Assembly (NCBI RefSeq): GCF_947494555.1
Contig: NZ_CANLVF010000007.1
Coordinates: 1 to 64,000 of the forward strand
Direction of reading: 5' to 3'
DNA length: 64,000 bases
Source: an uncultured Roseibium sp.
Lineage (GTDB): Bacteria; Pseudomonadota; Alphaproteobacteria; Rhizobiales; Stappiaceae
The notes beneath the pieces are model-generated. The model saw only the letters and a program-made list of their open reading frames with translations. It was not told the origin of the DNA and ran no database searches. Each line of letters begins with the position of its first letter. Position 1 is the stretch's first letter. Below are positions 28,423 through 37,624 of the stretch, in pieces. The position numbers were made by a program, and so were the translations under genes.

Positions 28423-29403
28423 ATGAAGAATGTACTGATTGCAGCCGGCCTTCTGGTTGCGGCTTCCGCTGCCGCTTATGCCGAAGATATTACCGGCAAG
28501 CTCGTGCTCTATACCTCCCAGCCGAACGCAGATGCCCAGGCAACTGTTGATGCCTTCACTGCAAAACACCCTGGTGTGGACGTCGAGTGGGTGCGTGACG
28601 GCACCACCAAGATGATGGCGAAACTGCGCGCTGAATTCGAGGCGGGTGCTCCCAAGCCGGACGTTCTTCTGATCGCCGACATGGTGACCATGGAAGGACT
28701 GAAGCAGGAAGGTCGTCTTATGGCACACGAAGGTGCCGACATCTCCGCCTACGACCCTGCGATCATGGATGACGACAAGACTTACTTTTCCACCAAACTG
28801 ATCACCAGCGGCATCGTCTACAACACGAACGCTTCTATGAAGCCGTCTTCCTACAAGGATCTCCTGAAAGACGAGGCCAAGGACAAGCTGGCCATGCCCT
28901 CTCCGCTGACATCGGGTGCGGCAACGATCCACATGGCGGCACTGACATCAAATCCGGATCTGGGTTGGGCCTTTTACGAAGGTCTGGCGGACCAGGGAGC
29001 GAACCCGAAGGGCGGCAATGGCGGCACCTACAAGGCGATCGCCGGTGGTGAAAAACTCTACGGCTTCGTCGTCGATTTCCTGCCGATCCGTGAAAAACTC
29101 AAAGGTGCGCCAGTCGAGTTTGTATTCCCGGAAGAAGGTGTCTCGGCCGTGACCGAACCGGTCGCAATCCTGTCCACGGCTCAAAACCCCGATGCCGCCA
29201 AGGCGTTTGTGGACTTCCTGATTTCCGAAGAAGGCCAAAAGCTTGCCTCCTCGCAGGGCTACCTGCCGGCCCACCCCACCGTGGCAGCTCCTGAAGGGTT
29301 TCCGGCACGCGACGCAATCAAGCTGATGGATTTCGATCCCGCCAAGGCGCTTGAGCAAGACCAGGCCAACAAGATCAAGTTTACCGAGATCTTCGGCGGA
29401 TAA
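28423..29403 (+). CDS. periplasmic binding protein of an Fbp/Afu-type ABC importer
   Basis: The 326-residue protein has a signal peptide (cleavage after AAYA, residue 20) and a family-1/6 solute-binding fold beginning KLVLYTSQPNADAQ. The ATG at 28423 is preferred over the longer frame from 28270 because it starts the signal peptide. The paired tyrosines that bind ferric iron in FbpA (the YY of its C-terminal lobe) are absent around VVDFLPIREKL, so iron is not the likely ligand. Related proteins bind 2-aminoethylphosphonate, polyamines or thiamine; the ligand is undecided. The permease gene follows 78 bases later after a hairpin. Confidence 0.88.
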   Translation: MKNVLIAAGLLVAASAAAYAEDITGKLVLYTSQPNADAQATVDAFTAKHPGVDVEWVRDGTTKMMAKLRAEFEAGAPKPDVLLIADMVTMEGLKQEGRLMAHEGADISAYDPAIMDDDKTYFSTKLITSGIVYNTNASMKPSSYKDLLKDEAKDKLAMPSPLTSGAATIHMAALTSNPDLGWAFYEGLADQGANPKGGNGGTYKAIAGGEKLYGFVVDFLPIREKLKGAPVEFVFPEEGVSAVTEPVAILSTAQNPDAAKAFVDFLISEEGQKLASSQGYLPAHPTVAAPEGFPARDAIKLMDFDPAKALEQDQANKIKFTEIFGG

Positions 29404-29421
29404 CGGCTGAACCCGCTTGGA

Positions 29422-29450
29422 CGGTGTCAGTTCATCTTGTGCTGACACCG
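29422..29450 (+). terminator. intra-operon hairpin after the binding-protein gene
   Basis: CGGTGTCAG (29422-29430) pairs with CTGACACCG (29442-29450) around 11 bases, followed by the pyrimidine run CTTTCCCTTT. Placed between binding-protein and permease genes, it probably protects or partly terminates the message so that binding protein exceeds permease. Confidence 0.6.
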
Positions 29451-29481
29451 CTTTCCCTTTCATTCAAACCTTTCCGGCTAC

Positions 29482-31182
29482 GTGCATACGTCCTCAACTT
29501 CAGAAAAGACAACACTGATCGCACTGGTTATCGGTGCAACGGCTATTTGCGGACTGCCGCTTCTGTTGCTTTTCAAGACGGGCCTGACAACCGTTGCGGG
29601 GTTTGACCTCGGCCCATTGATTGAAGCCGTCCAAAGCCGCTCCGTTCAGCGCGCGCTCTGGAATTCGGTCGAAAGCAGCCTTTGCTCGGCGCTCGCCGCA
29701 ACACTGCTTGGAACGGCGCTCGCATTGCTTGTCGGCCTGACCGATATCCGCGCAAAGGGCATTCTCGTTTTCCTGCTGCTCTTGCCAATGATGATCCCAC
29801 CTCATGTGACTGCGATCGCCTGGATCCAGGCACTCGGACCGGCAAGCCCCGTCCTGCGATGGCTCGGGATCGCGCCGGAACTGGGCTCAACCCATCCGCT
29901 TTATTCGCGCGAAGGGCTCGTCCTCCTCCTGACGTTGCAACACAGTCCACTCGTCTTTTTGCTGGTGCGCGCAGCGCTCAGGTCATTCCCGCGCGAGCTT
30001 TCGGATGCAGCCAGAATATCCGGCGCGGGAACCTGGACCCTGTTGCGCAGGATCACGCTGCCGCTTCTGGGCCCCTCGCTCCTGGCAGGCTTCGCGCTCG
30101 CCTTTGTGGCGGCGCTCGGCAATTTCGGCATCAATGCCCTGATCGGGATCCCTGCACGCTACACCACGTTGCCTGTTCTGGTCTGGCGGCGGCTCGCAAG
30201 CTTCGGACCGGATATTCTACCGAATGTTGCCGTGATTTCCGTCATTCTCGCTTTTGTCGCCCTGGCTGCAATCCTCCTTCAAAGCCTTCTTCAGCGACGC
30301 ATGCGCTCCAGCCTGATCGGCCTTCCTCAGGATCCGCTGGCGATTTCACTCGGCCGCAAGCGGCCATTTGTTGAAGCGGTGGTGTGGGTGTTTGTCGCCG
30401 GAGTTCTCCTTTTGCCGGCCGCATCCCTGCTGGCGACATCGCTCGTTAAAACCTATGGATTGCCGCTGTCGGGCGAGACGCTGACATTGGATAACTTCAC
30501 CGAAGTTTTGTGGCGTCAAAGCGTAACCTTGAGAGCATTCGCAAACTCGACGGTCATCGCCGGCATCGCCGCTTTGGTCATCGCGGCAGTAAGCCTGCTG
30601 CTGGGATACTTTCTGGCACACAGACACAAGACCCACAGAAGGATAGCAAGCTTTGCCTTGAGCCAGTCAGAGATCGCATTCGCCGTTCCGGGGCTCGTTA
30701 TGTCAATTGCATTCATCCTGGCCTTCATCCGGCCTTTGCCGATCGTCAACGTCTCGCTTTACGGCACCTTGTGGATCATCCTGATCGCTTATGTCTCTGT
30801 TTTCCTGGCGGTCGGCCTGAAGCCGGTCACCGCCGCATTTCTTCAGATGGATGGCTCCCTCGAAGACGCCGCACGCGTATCCGGCGCTGGGTTTTTCCGC
30901 CGCATGTGCCGCATCTTTGCGCCGCTCGCGGCACCTTCTGCAGCCTCCGGCGCGATCCTTGTTTTCCTGACGGCCTATAACGAAGTCACGGTCTCCGCGC
31001 TGTTGTGGTCGACCGGCAACGAGACGATCGGAACAACGATCTTCAACTACGAGGACGGCGGCTACACAACCCTTGCCGCTGCAATGTCCGTCGTCGTCGT
31101 GGCCGCGACAATGGTGATCATGCTTGCCATGAATTTTCTTGCCCGGCGCGTCCCGTCCGGGACGATCCCCTGGCGGGATTGA
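29482..31182 (+). CDS. fused two-domain ABC importer permease (FbpB-like)
   Basis: The 566-residue inner-membrane protein joins two permease domains with about twelve segments. The two cytoplasmic coupling loops are ELSDAARISGAGTWTLLRRI (about 172-191) and SLEDAARVSGAGFFRRMCRI (about 455-474). This tandem form occurs in ferric-iron, thiamine and aminoethylphosphonate importers. The likely start is the GTG at 29482. Its ATPase is not downstream on the same strand but convergent on the other (31229-32275). Confidence 0.9.
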   Translation: MHTSSTSEKTTLIALVIGATAICGLPLLLLFKTGLTTVAGFDLGPLIEAVQSRSVQRALWNSVESSLCSALAATLLGTALALLVGLTDIRAKGILVFLLLLPMMIPPHVTAIAWIQALGPASPVLRWLGIAPELGSTHPLYSREGLVLLLTLQHSPLVFLLVRAALRSFPRELSDAARISGAGTWTLLRRITLPLLGPSLLAGFALAFVAALGNFGINALIGIPARYTTLPVLVWRRLASFGPDILPNVAVISVILAFVALAAILLQSLLQRRMRSSLIGLPQDPLAISLGRKRPFVEAVVWVFVAGVLLLPAASLLATSLVKTYGLPLSGETLTLDNFTEVLWRQSVTLRAFANSTVIAGIAALVIAAVSLLLGYFLAHRHKTHRRIASFALSQSEIAFAVPGLVMSIAFILAFIRPLPIVNVSLYGTLWIILIAYVSVFLAVGLKPVTAAFLQMDGSLEDAARVSGAGFFRRMCRIFAPLAAPSAASGAILVFLTAYNEVTVSALLWSTGNETIGTTIFNYEDGGYTTLAAAMSVVVVAATMVIMLAMNFLARRVPSGTIPWRD

Positions 31183-31228
31183 AGAAAGAGAAACAAGGAG
31201 GCCCAAGAGGCGCAATCCTGCGTTTTGC

Positions 31229-32275
31229 CTAATCCGGTAAGACCCAGCCGCGCAGAATGTCCAACTGCAAGGTCTCTCCGGGATCCGCCTTTCGGTACAG
31301 CGTCATCATCAATGGATCGTCGGCACAGTCGGCTTTCACAAAGACGTCCCAATAGCCGCCCCGATAGACTGTCCGAACCACCGTCGCCGCAAAGCCTCGA
31401 CCACCCGTAGACAGGACCAGATGTTCAGGACGCAACAGCAGCGTCGACGGACCGCCTCTGGTGCCTGCCGGACACTCCGCATCGAAAGCAAACGCGCCGA
31501 TCGAGACACGTGCCTCCTCCCCTTCGACCTGCTCCACGTGCACAGGGACAAGACTGCTGCGCCCGATAAAGCCGGCCACGCGCCTTGAGTTGGGCTGGCG
31601 ATAGATTACGTCCGGTTCATCTACCTGCAGTATTTCACCGTCCCACATGACTGCGACCTTATCGGCCAGAGCCATCGCTTCACGCTGGTCATGCGTAATG
31701 AACATCGAAGTCGCGCCGCTGGTCTTGTGGAAAGCTGCCAGTTCTTCCTCCATGACGCCGCGCAAGTGCGGATCGAGATTGGCAAGCGGTTCGTCCATCA
31801 GGACCGTTTGCGCTCCCTGCGCCAGGCACCTTGCCAGCGCAACCCTTTGCCGCTGGCCGCCGGACAGTTCAGCAGGTTTGCGCCGCGCGAACGAAGTCAA
31901 CGCAACTGTTTCCAGGCATTCGGCAACACGCGCATTGGTTTCAGAGCGGCTCTTGCCAGTCGTCTCTAGGGGAAATGCGACGTTTCCCGAAACGCTCATA
32001 TGCGGCCACAGCGCGTAGGACTGAAAAACGACACCGGCGCGACGTTCTTCCGGCGCCATATGAAAACCGTCCCGAGCGACCAATCGAGAACCCAGTGAAA
32101 TTTCGCCCGTATCTATAGGCTCCAGACCGGCTATCGCGCGAAGCAATGTCGATTTCCCGCACCCTGAAGGCCCCAGGACAACAAAGAAAGATCCTTCTTC
32201 GATTGCAAGGGAAACGGTGTTCAGGGCTTTGTGCGTTCCGAAAGACTTTGAGACGCCGGATAGGGTGATGGACAT
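31229..32275 (-). CDS. ABC importer ATP-binding protein (FbpC/PotA-like)
   Basis: The 348-residue ATPase has Walker A GPSGCGKST (about 34-42), signature LSGGQRQRVALAR, Walker B TVLMDEPLANLD, the His switch in FITHDQ, and a C-terminal TOBE domain (about 240-345) with LLLRPEHLVLS. It almost certainly serves the permease at 29482-31182, although the two genes converge 47 bases apart. It is the second gene of a minus-strand pair with a kinase-fold gene 57 bases upstream. Confidence 0.9.
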   Translation of the reverse strand: MSITLSGVSKSFGTHKALNTVSLAIEEGSFFVVLGPSGCGKSTLLRAIAGLEPIDTGEISLGSRLVARDGFHMAPEERRAGVVFQSYALWPHMSVSGNVAFPLETTGKSRSETNARVAECLETVALTSFARRKPAELSGGQRQRVALARCLAQGAQTVLMDEPLANLDPHLRGVMEEELAAFHKTSGATSMFITHDQREAMALADKVAVMWDGEILQVDEPDVIYRQPNSRRVAGFIGRSSLVPVHVEQVEGEEARVSIGAFAFDAECPAGTRGGPSTLLLRPEHLVLSTGGRGFAATVVRTVYRGGYWDVFVKADCADDPLMMTLYRKADPGETLQLDILRGWVLPD

Positions 32276-32291
32276 GGCTCCGGTTAACTTC

Positions 32292-32306
32292 TCTCTGTGA
32301 CAGAGA
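32292..32306. promoter_or_regulatory. perfect 15-base palindrome before the ABC ATPase gene
   Basis: TCTCTGTGACAGAGA has 7-base arms and a single central base. It lies 17-31 bases upstream of the ATPase ATG, in the gap after the kinase-fold gene. It could be an operator or a small RNA stem affecting ATPase translation. Confidence 0.4.
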
Positions 32307-32332
32307 AATTACACGGGGTAGAACACCAACCG

Positions 32333-33265
32333 CTATTTGGACCGAAGCCTGAGCAACAGATCCACTTCTTCTTCCAAAGCACGTCCATAAGCACGCGCTG
32401 CGGGAGCGTTGGTTGTTCCGAGCGTTTCGTGCCGATAGAGGCAATAGGCGGCAAGCCGCCAGTGATAAGCGCGGCGTTCCTCCTGAAAGCGTTCGACAAT
32501 CTGCTGGTTCGGGTAGTGCTTCAAAAACATTTCTTCGGCATAAGCGACCAGCGGATGAAGCCCGTAAAGCTTTAACAGCCCGGGGGAAACGAAACCGGCA
32601 ATGTCTTCCACAGGGTCGCCGTAACCGGCGAACTGCCAGTCGATCATTCGCGCTCCGTCCGCTGTGGACTGAATGGTCCCAAGGCAAAAGCTTCGATGGA
32701 CAAGAGTTCGTTCGACGGTCCGCTTCTTGACGGCATCGTCATTCGGCCGCAGCCGTTTCAGGTTAACCGCCTTCCGGCTCTCCGGAATGGCGGCCAGCAT
32801 GGCGTCACCCCGCTCGAGCACTTCATGAAAGCCTGCCGGAACCGTCTGGTGGCCAGGAACCGGTTCCATCAGATTTGCGATACGGCCGATCAGATCAGCT
32901 GCTTCACCGACATCGATTTCATCGGTCTTCGGCGGCCCGTATCCGTAAACCAGCAAAGGGGTTCCTACAGGGCTGAGCGAATAAATTTCCAGTTCCGGCG
33001 CAAGATCATATTGCGCAAGAAACGTCAGCGCCTCGGCTTCCTGGTCCGGCAATGTCGGATAGAGCGGATTGTCTTCCGCGCCGGGAAAGAACTCCTTTAC
33101 GACATAGATACGATCCGGCGTGTCGAGGCGCCAGAAACGGCTGGTATAGTTGACGGGCAGTGGCCGCAGGCGCGCGGTGCTCCAGTCCCTTGCCGGCAGG
33201 AGATCCCTCAGGAAAGTCAGAAGATCTGAATCGGACAGCCGTTCACGCACGCCACAAGGGTCCAT
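32333..33265 (-). CDS. aminoglycoside/choline-kinase-fold protein lacking the catalytic Asp
   Basis: The 310-residue protein has the APH/choline-kinase layout. A nucleotide-binding N-lobe carries Lys57 in IYVVKEFF, and the C-lobe includes MIDWQFAGYGDPVEDIAGF, where Asp209 fills the second metal position. The catalytic loop, normally HxDxxxxN, reads HRSFCLGT (190-197): the base Asp is Ser192 and the Asn is Thr197. It may therefore be a pseudokinase or use another mechanism. It is co-oriented with and upstream of the importer ATPase, which suggests a role with the imported compound, possibly an amino alcohol. Confidence 0.8.
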   Translation of the reverse strand: MDPCGVRERLSDSDLLTFLRDLLPARDWSTARLRPLPVNYTSRFWRLDTPDRIYVVKEFFPGAEDNPLYPTLPDQEAEALTFLAQYDLAPELEIYSLSPVGTPLLVYGYGPPKTDEIDVGEAADLIGRIANLMEPVPGHQTVPAGFHEVLERGDAMLAAIPESRKAVNLKRLRPNDDAVKKRTVERTLVHRSFCLGTIQSTADGARMIDWQFAGYGDPVEDIAGFVSPGLLKLYGLHPLVAYAEEMFLKHYPNQQIVERFQEERRAYHWRLAAYCLYRHETLGTTNAPAARAYGRALEEEVDLLLRLRSK

Positions 33266-33510
33266 AGCTATTTCAATAATCCTCTGATCGCTGCGCAGGT
33301 CCGTTTCGTCAAGTCGAACTTTTAAAGACGCGGGTCCGTGACACGCATTGCCTTAGCGTCATGTCGGAGTTGAAGCACAGACCGTCGCTCTCAGACTGCA
33401 CGGAAAATCGTCCCTCTCAGCTACAGTCTTCATGCTGAGACCGCCCGAGGCGCGGCAGCTGACGGTGGCCATTCTGCGCGCCACCTTCTTGAAAACCATG
33501 GCGGATCATA

Positions 33511-35091
33511 ATGACAGAGGAAACCGGATCAGCTTCCGTGAGTGAAACGGCACCCGCACGACGTGGACGACGCCGCAGAGGCGGCGGAGAAAAAGCCGGT
33601 CCGGACCTGTTTCCGCAAAAGCCCTTCAAGCAGCCGCAGCACATATTCAAGCCGATCGAGGCGATCTCGGCCGACGAACTGGAAGCCATCCATGATGCCT
33701 CAATGCGCGTTCTGGAGGAGATCGGCATGGACTTCCTCCACGAGGAAGCCAAGGCGATGCTGAAGGCGGCGGGCGCTGACGTGTCACCTGGCGAAGATCG
33801 TGTGCGCATGGACCGCGCCATGGTCGAAGAGCTTATCGCAAAGGCACCGCCTGAATTTATGTTGAGGGCGCGCAACCGCAACCACGACCTCAGGATCGGC
33901 GGCGACGCCATTGTCTTTTCCTGTGTCGCCAGCACGCCGAATGTGGTTGACCGCGACGGCGGCCGCCGTCCGGGCAACCGTGAAGATTTCCAGAAGCTTC
34001 TGAAACTCGGCCAGTTCTTCAACATCATTCATGCCCCGCTCGGCTATCCGGTCGAACCGGTCGACTTGCACGCATCGATCCGCCACCTGGATTGCATCGC
34101 AGACGCCATCCGTCTGACAGACAAGACGCTGCATCTTTATTCGCTCGGCAAGGAACGCAATCACGATGGCATCGAGCTTGCCCGCATTGCCAATGGGCTG
34201 ACGGCTGAAGAGCTCGTTGATACGCCTTGTACGCTGACGGTGATCAACACATCTTCGCCGCTGCGCCTCGACACACCGATGCTGCAAGGCTTGATCGAGA
34301 TGGCTAAGGCCGGACAGGTCTCGGTCGTCACCCCGTTCACACTTGCAGGGGCGATGGCTCCGGTCACCATGGCCGGCGCACTGACCTTGCAGAATGCCGA
34401 AGCACTTGCCGGGATCGCCTTCGCGCAGCTCGTCCGGCCGGGCGCACCGGTGGTCTATGGCGGTTTCACCTCGAACGTCGACATGAAGTCCGGCGCGCCT
34501 GCCTTCGGCACGCCTGAATACATGAAAGCCGCTCTGGTCAGTGGCCAGCTGGCAAGACGATACAACTTGCCGTTCAGATCCTCCGGTGTCTGCGCGGCCA
34601 ACACCGTGGACTACCAGGCCGCCCTTGAAACGACCTTGTCCGAGTGGGGCGCGATCAACGGCGGCGGCAATCTGATCAAACATGCCGCCGGCTGGCTGGA
34701 AGGCGGGCTGAGTGCAGGATTTGAGAAATTCATCGCCGATATCGATCTCCTTCAGAAAATCGCCGAGTACCTGACACCGCTCGACGTGTCCGAAGCATCG
34801 CTTGCCATTGACGCAATCCGCGATGTCGGACCGGCCGGGCACTTCTTCGGCACGGAGCACACGCAAGCACGCTACAAGGACGCGTTCTATCCGCCCATCG
34901 TCTCCGACTGGCGCAATTACGAGACCTGGGCGGAGGCCGGAAGTCCAACCGCCTATGACAAGGCCAACATGCTCTACAAAAAGGCGCTCGAAGCCTACGA
35001 GCAACCGGCACTCGATCCGGCTATCGACGAGGAAATCACAGCCTTTGTCGACAGGCGCAAAGCCGAAGGCGGGGTTCCGACCGACTTCTGA
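33511..35091 (+). CDS. trimethylamine/betaine methyltransferase family protein (MttB superfamily, non-pyrrolysine)
   Basis: The 526-residue protein belongs to the MttB family. Visible are an Arg-rich N-terminus (RRGRRRRGGG), a TIM-barrel core with EEIGMDFLHEEAKAMLKAAG, FSCVASTPNVVDRDGGRRPG, the VVYGGFTSNVDMKSGAPAFG segment and the C-terminal GPAGHFFGTEHTQARY. There is no in-frame amber codon, so it is not a pyrrolysine enzyme. It more resembles the glycine-betaine-type MtgB group. These enzymes transfer a methyl group from a quaternary amine to a corrinoid protein. No corrinoid protein or activase gene is near. It heads a three-gene unit with a DMGDH-like and a DddP-like gene. Confidence 0.88.
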   Translation: MTEETGSASVSETAPARRGRRRRGGGEKAGPDLFPQKPFKQPQHIFKPIEAISADELEAIHDASMRVLEEIGMDFLHEEAKAMLKAAGADVSPGEDRVRMDRAMVEELIAKAPPEFMLRARNRNHDLRIGGDAIVFSCVASTPNVVDRDGGRRPGNREDFQKLLKLGQFFNIIHAPLGYPVEPVDLHASIRHLDCIADAIRLTDKTLHLYSLGKERNHDGIELARIANGLTAEELVDTPCTLTVINTSSPLRLDTPMLQGLIEMAKAGQVSVVTPFTLAGAMAPVTMAGALTLQNAEALAGIAFAQLVRPGAPVVYGGFTSNVDMKSGAPAFGTPEYMKAALVSGQLARRYNLPFRSSGVCAANTVDYQAALETTLSEWGAINGGGNLIKHAAGWLEGGLSAGFEKFIADIDLLQKIAEYLTPLDVSEASLAIDAIRDVGPAGHFFGTEHTQARYKDAFYPPIVSDWRNYETWAEAGSPTAYDKANMLYKKALEAYEQPALDPAIDEEITAFVDRRKAEGGVPTDF

Positions 35092-35142
35092 TCAACGCAT
35101 TAATTCCTCGCCAAAACCAAGCTGGCATTCCGGAGCATACGC

Positions 35143-37578
35143 ATGAAAACTCACACTCAGGTCGTAGTCATTGGTGGTGGCGTCGTCGGCTGCAGTGTTC
35201 TTTATCACCTGACCAAACTCGGCTGGAAGGATGTCGTTCTCGTTGAGCGGGACGAGTTGACTTCCGGCTCTTCATGGCACGCTGCCGGCGGCTTTCACAC
35301 TTTGAACGGCGACCCGAACGTTGCCCAGCTGCAGAGTTACACCGTCGACCTCTACAAAGAGCTTGAGGAAATATCCGGTCAATCCTGCAGCCTTCACCTG
35401 ACGGGTGGTGTCATGCTCGCAGACACACCTGAACGCATGGACTTTCTGCGCCTTGCACAGGCAAAAGGCCGTTATCTCGGCATGGAACTGGAACTGATCT
35501 CCGTCGCCGAAGCCAAGACCATGTTCCCGATGCTCGACGAAAAGCACTTCATCGGCGCGCTCTGGGATCCGATCGAAGGGCACCTGGATCCTTCCGGCAC
35601 CACACATGCCTATGCAAAGGCAGCGCGTTTGAACGGTGCCACGGTCTATCGTCACACCAAGGTTGAGGAGCTGGTTCAAACGCCTGACGGGACCTGGGAT
35701 GTGATCACCAACGAGGGCACGATCCGGGCAGAGCATGTCGTCAATGCAGGTGGGCTCTGGGCCAGGGAATGCGGCCGCATGGTCGGCCTCGAACTTCCCA
35801 TACTTGCCATGGAGCACATGTATCTGCTCACGGACGAAATGCCGGAGGTGGTTGCCCACAACGAGGCAACGGGCAAGGAACTGATCGGCATTCTCGACTT
35901 CGGCGGCGAGATCTATACGCGGCAGGAAGGCAAGGGCATGCTGCTCGGGACCTACGAGCAGAATTGCCGCCCGTGGAGCCCGCGCGAGACCCCATGGGAT
36001 TTCGGCCATGAGCTTCTGGCGCCCGATCTCGACCGGATTGCACCGGAACTGGAGGTTGGTTTCGAGCACTTCCCGGCGCTTCAGACGGCAGGCATCAAGC
36101 AGATCATCAACGGACCCTTCACGTTTGCACCGGACGGCAATCCGCTGGTCGGTCCGGTCAGAGGCCTTCAGAACTACTGGGTCGCCTGCGGCGTCATGGC
36201 CGGGTTCAGCCAGGGTGGCGGCGTCGGCCTGACGCTTGCCAACTGGATGATCAACGGGGATCCTGGCTATGACATCTGGGGGATGGATGTTGCCCGATAC
36301 GGTGACTGGGCTACGCTCTCCTACACCAATGCAAAGGTGCAGGAAAACTATCGCCGCAGGTTCCGGATACGGTTCCCGAACGAGGAACTTCCGGCCGGCC
36401 GGCCGCATCAGACCACGCCGTTATACGACCGGATGCTCGCCAAGGGTGCTGTGATGGGCGACAGCTGGGGCCTGGAAACACCGCTCTGGTTTGCGCACGA
36501 AGGTGTTGAGGCGAAGGACATAGTCTCGTTCCGCCGGTCCAACGATTTCGATCACATCGGCGCTGAATGCCGGGCTGTGCGCGAGAGCGTCGGCGTCACG
36601 GAAATCGCGAACTTTGCGAAATACGAGATCAGCGGACCCGGTGCGGAAGACTATCTGTCCTTGCTGATGACGAACACGATGCCGAGGACAGGCCGCATCG
36701 TCCTGACCCCGATGCTGAATGAAAACGGCAAACTGATCGGCGACTTCACGATCGCGCGCGTATATGACGAAAAATTCTACATGTTCGGTTCGTCGCAGGC
36801 CGAAATCTATCACATGCGCTGGTTCGAAAAGCACCTGCCGGAAGATGGCTCCGTGAGCTTGAAGGCGATCAACCTCGGCTGGGTCGGGCTTTCGATTGCC
36901 GGGCCGAATTCGCGCAAGGTATTGCAGAAAATCACGGGCGATGACGTCTCGAACGAAGCTTTCCGCTTCATGGATTTCCGCGAGATGGACGTTGCCAATG
37001 CTCCGTGCAAGGTCAATCGCATCACCTATTCCGGCGACCTTGGCTACGAGATCTGGATGACGCCGGAATACGAGCGCCAGGTTTATGACGCCATCCTGGA
37101 GGCCGGCGCTGAGTTCGGCATCCGCGACTTCGGCATGCGCGCCCTCTTGTCCCTGCGCCTTGAGAAAAACTTCGGCACCTGGTTTCGGGAGTTCCGGCCG
37201 ATCTATGGGCCCTACGAGGCCGATCTCGGGCGTTTCGTGAAATTGTCGAAAAACCGCTTCATCGGCCAAGACGCGGCCCGGAAAGAATTCGAGGACGGGC
37301 CGAAGCGCCTGCGCGTCAGTTTCGAGGTCGAAGCGTCCGACGCCGACGTCATGGGCGATGAACCGGTCTGGCATGACGGCAAGGTCATCGGCTGGATCAC
37401 GTCGGGTGGCTATGCCCATTGGGTGCAAAAGTCGCTAGCTCAGGGATACATCCCCGCCGACCTCGCCAGCGCCACCGACAAGGGCGCGTTTGAAGTCGAA
37501 ATTCTGGGTGAAATGTGCAAGGCGACCATCCTGCCCGATCCACCCTTCGACCCAAAAGCAGAGCGCATGCGCATGTAA
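35143..37578 (+). CDS. dimethylglycine/sarcosine dehydrogenase-like flavoprotein with GcvT domain
   Basis: The 811-residue protein has an N-terminal FAD domain (VVVIGGGVVGCSVLYHL) and the segment TSGSSWHAAGGFHTL, in which His46 matches the covalent flavin His of dimethylglycine dehydrogenase. A GcvT/aminomethyltransferase fold and C-terminal barrel follow from about residue 430 (FRRSNDFDHIGAECRAVRES onward). This class oxidatively demethylates N-methylated glycines and passes the one-carbon unit to tetrahydrofolate. It lies 51 bases after the MttB gene and 46 before the DddP-like gene, all on plus. The exact substrate is not fixed. Confidence 0.9.
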   Translation: MKTHTQVVVIGGGVVGCSVLYHLTKLGWKDVVLVERDELTSGSSWHAAGGFHTLNGDPNVAQLQSYTVDLYKELEEISGQSCSLHLTGGVMLADTPERMDFLRLAQAKGRYLGMELELISVAEAKTMFPMLDEKHFIGALWDPIEGHLDPSGTTHAYAKAARLNGATVYRHTKVEELVQTPDGTWDVITNEGTIRAEHVVNAGGLWARECGRMVGLELPILAMEHMYLLTDEMPEVVAHNEATGKELIGILDFGGEIYTRQEGKGMLLGTYEQNCRPWSPRETPWDFGHELLAPDLDRIAPELEVGFEHFPALQTAGIKQIINGPFTFAPDGNPLVGPVRGLQNYWVACGVMAGFSQGGGVGLTLANWMINGDPGYDIWGMDVARYGDWATLSYTNAKVQENYRRRFRIRFPNEELPAGRPHQTTPLYDRMLAKGAVMGDSWGLETPLWFAHEGVEAKDIVSFRRSNDFDHIGAECRAVRESVGVTEIANFAKYEISGPGAEDYLSLLMTNTMPRTGRIVLTPMLNENGKLIGDFTIARVYDEKFYMFGSSQAEIYHMRWFEKHLPEDGSVSLKAINLGWVGLSIAGPNSRKVLQKITGDDVSNEAFRFMDFREMDVANAPCKVNRITYSGDLGYEIWMTPEYERQVYDAILEAGAEFGIRDFGMRALLSLRLEKNFGTWFREFRPIYGPYEADLGRFVKLSKNRFIGQDAARKEFEDGPKRLRVSFEVEASDADVMGDEPVWHDGKVIGWITSGGYAHWVQKSLAQGYIPADLASATDKGAFEVEILGEMCKATILPDPPFDPKAERMRM

Positions 37579-37624
37579 CGCTGCAGAATAGATCAGGCCA
37601 ACGCGGGAGGAGGCGTAGCCATAT

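Noticed and set aside
33784-35004. Minus-strand open frame of 406 codons
   Set aside because: Antisense to the MttB-family gene and without recognisable content.
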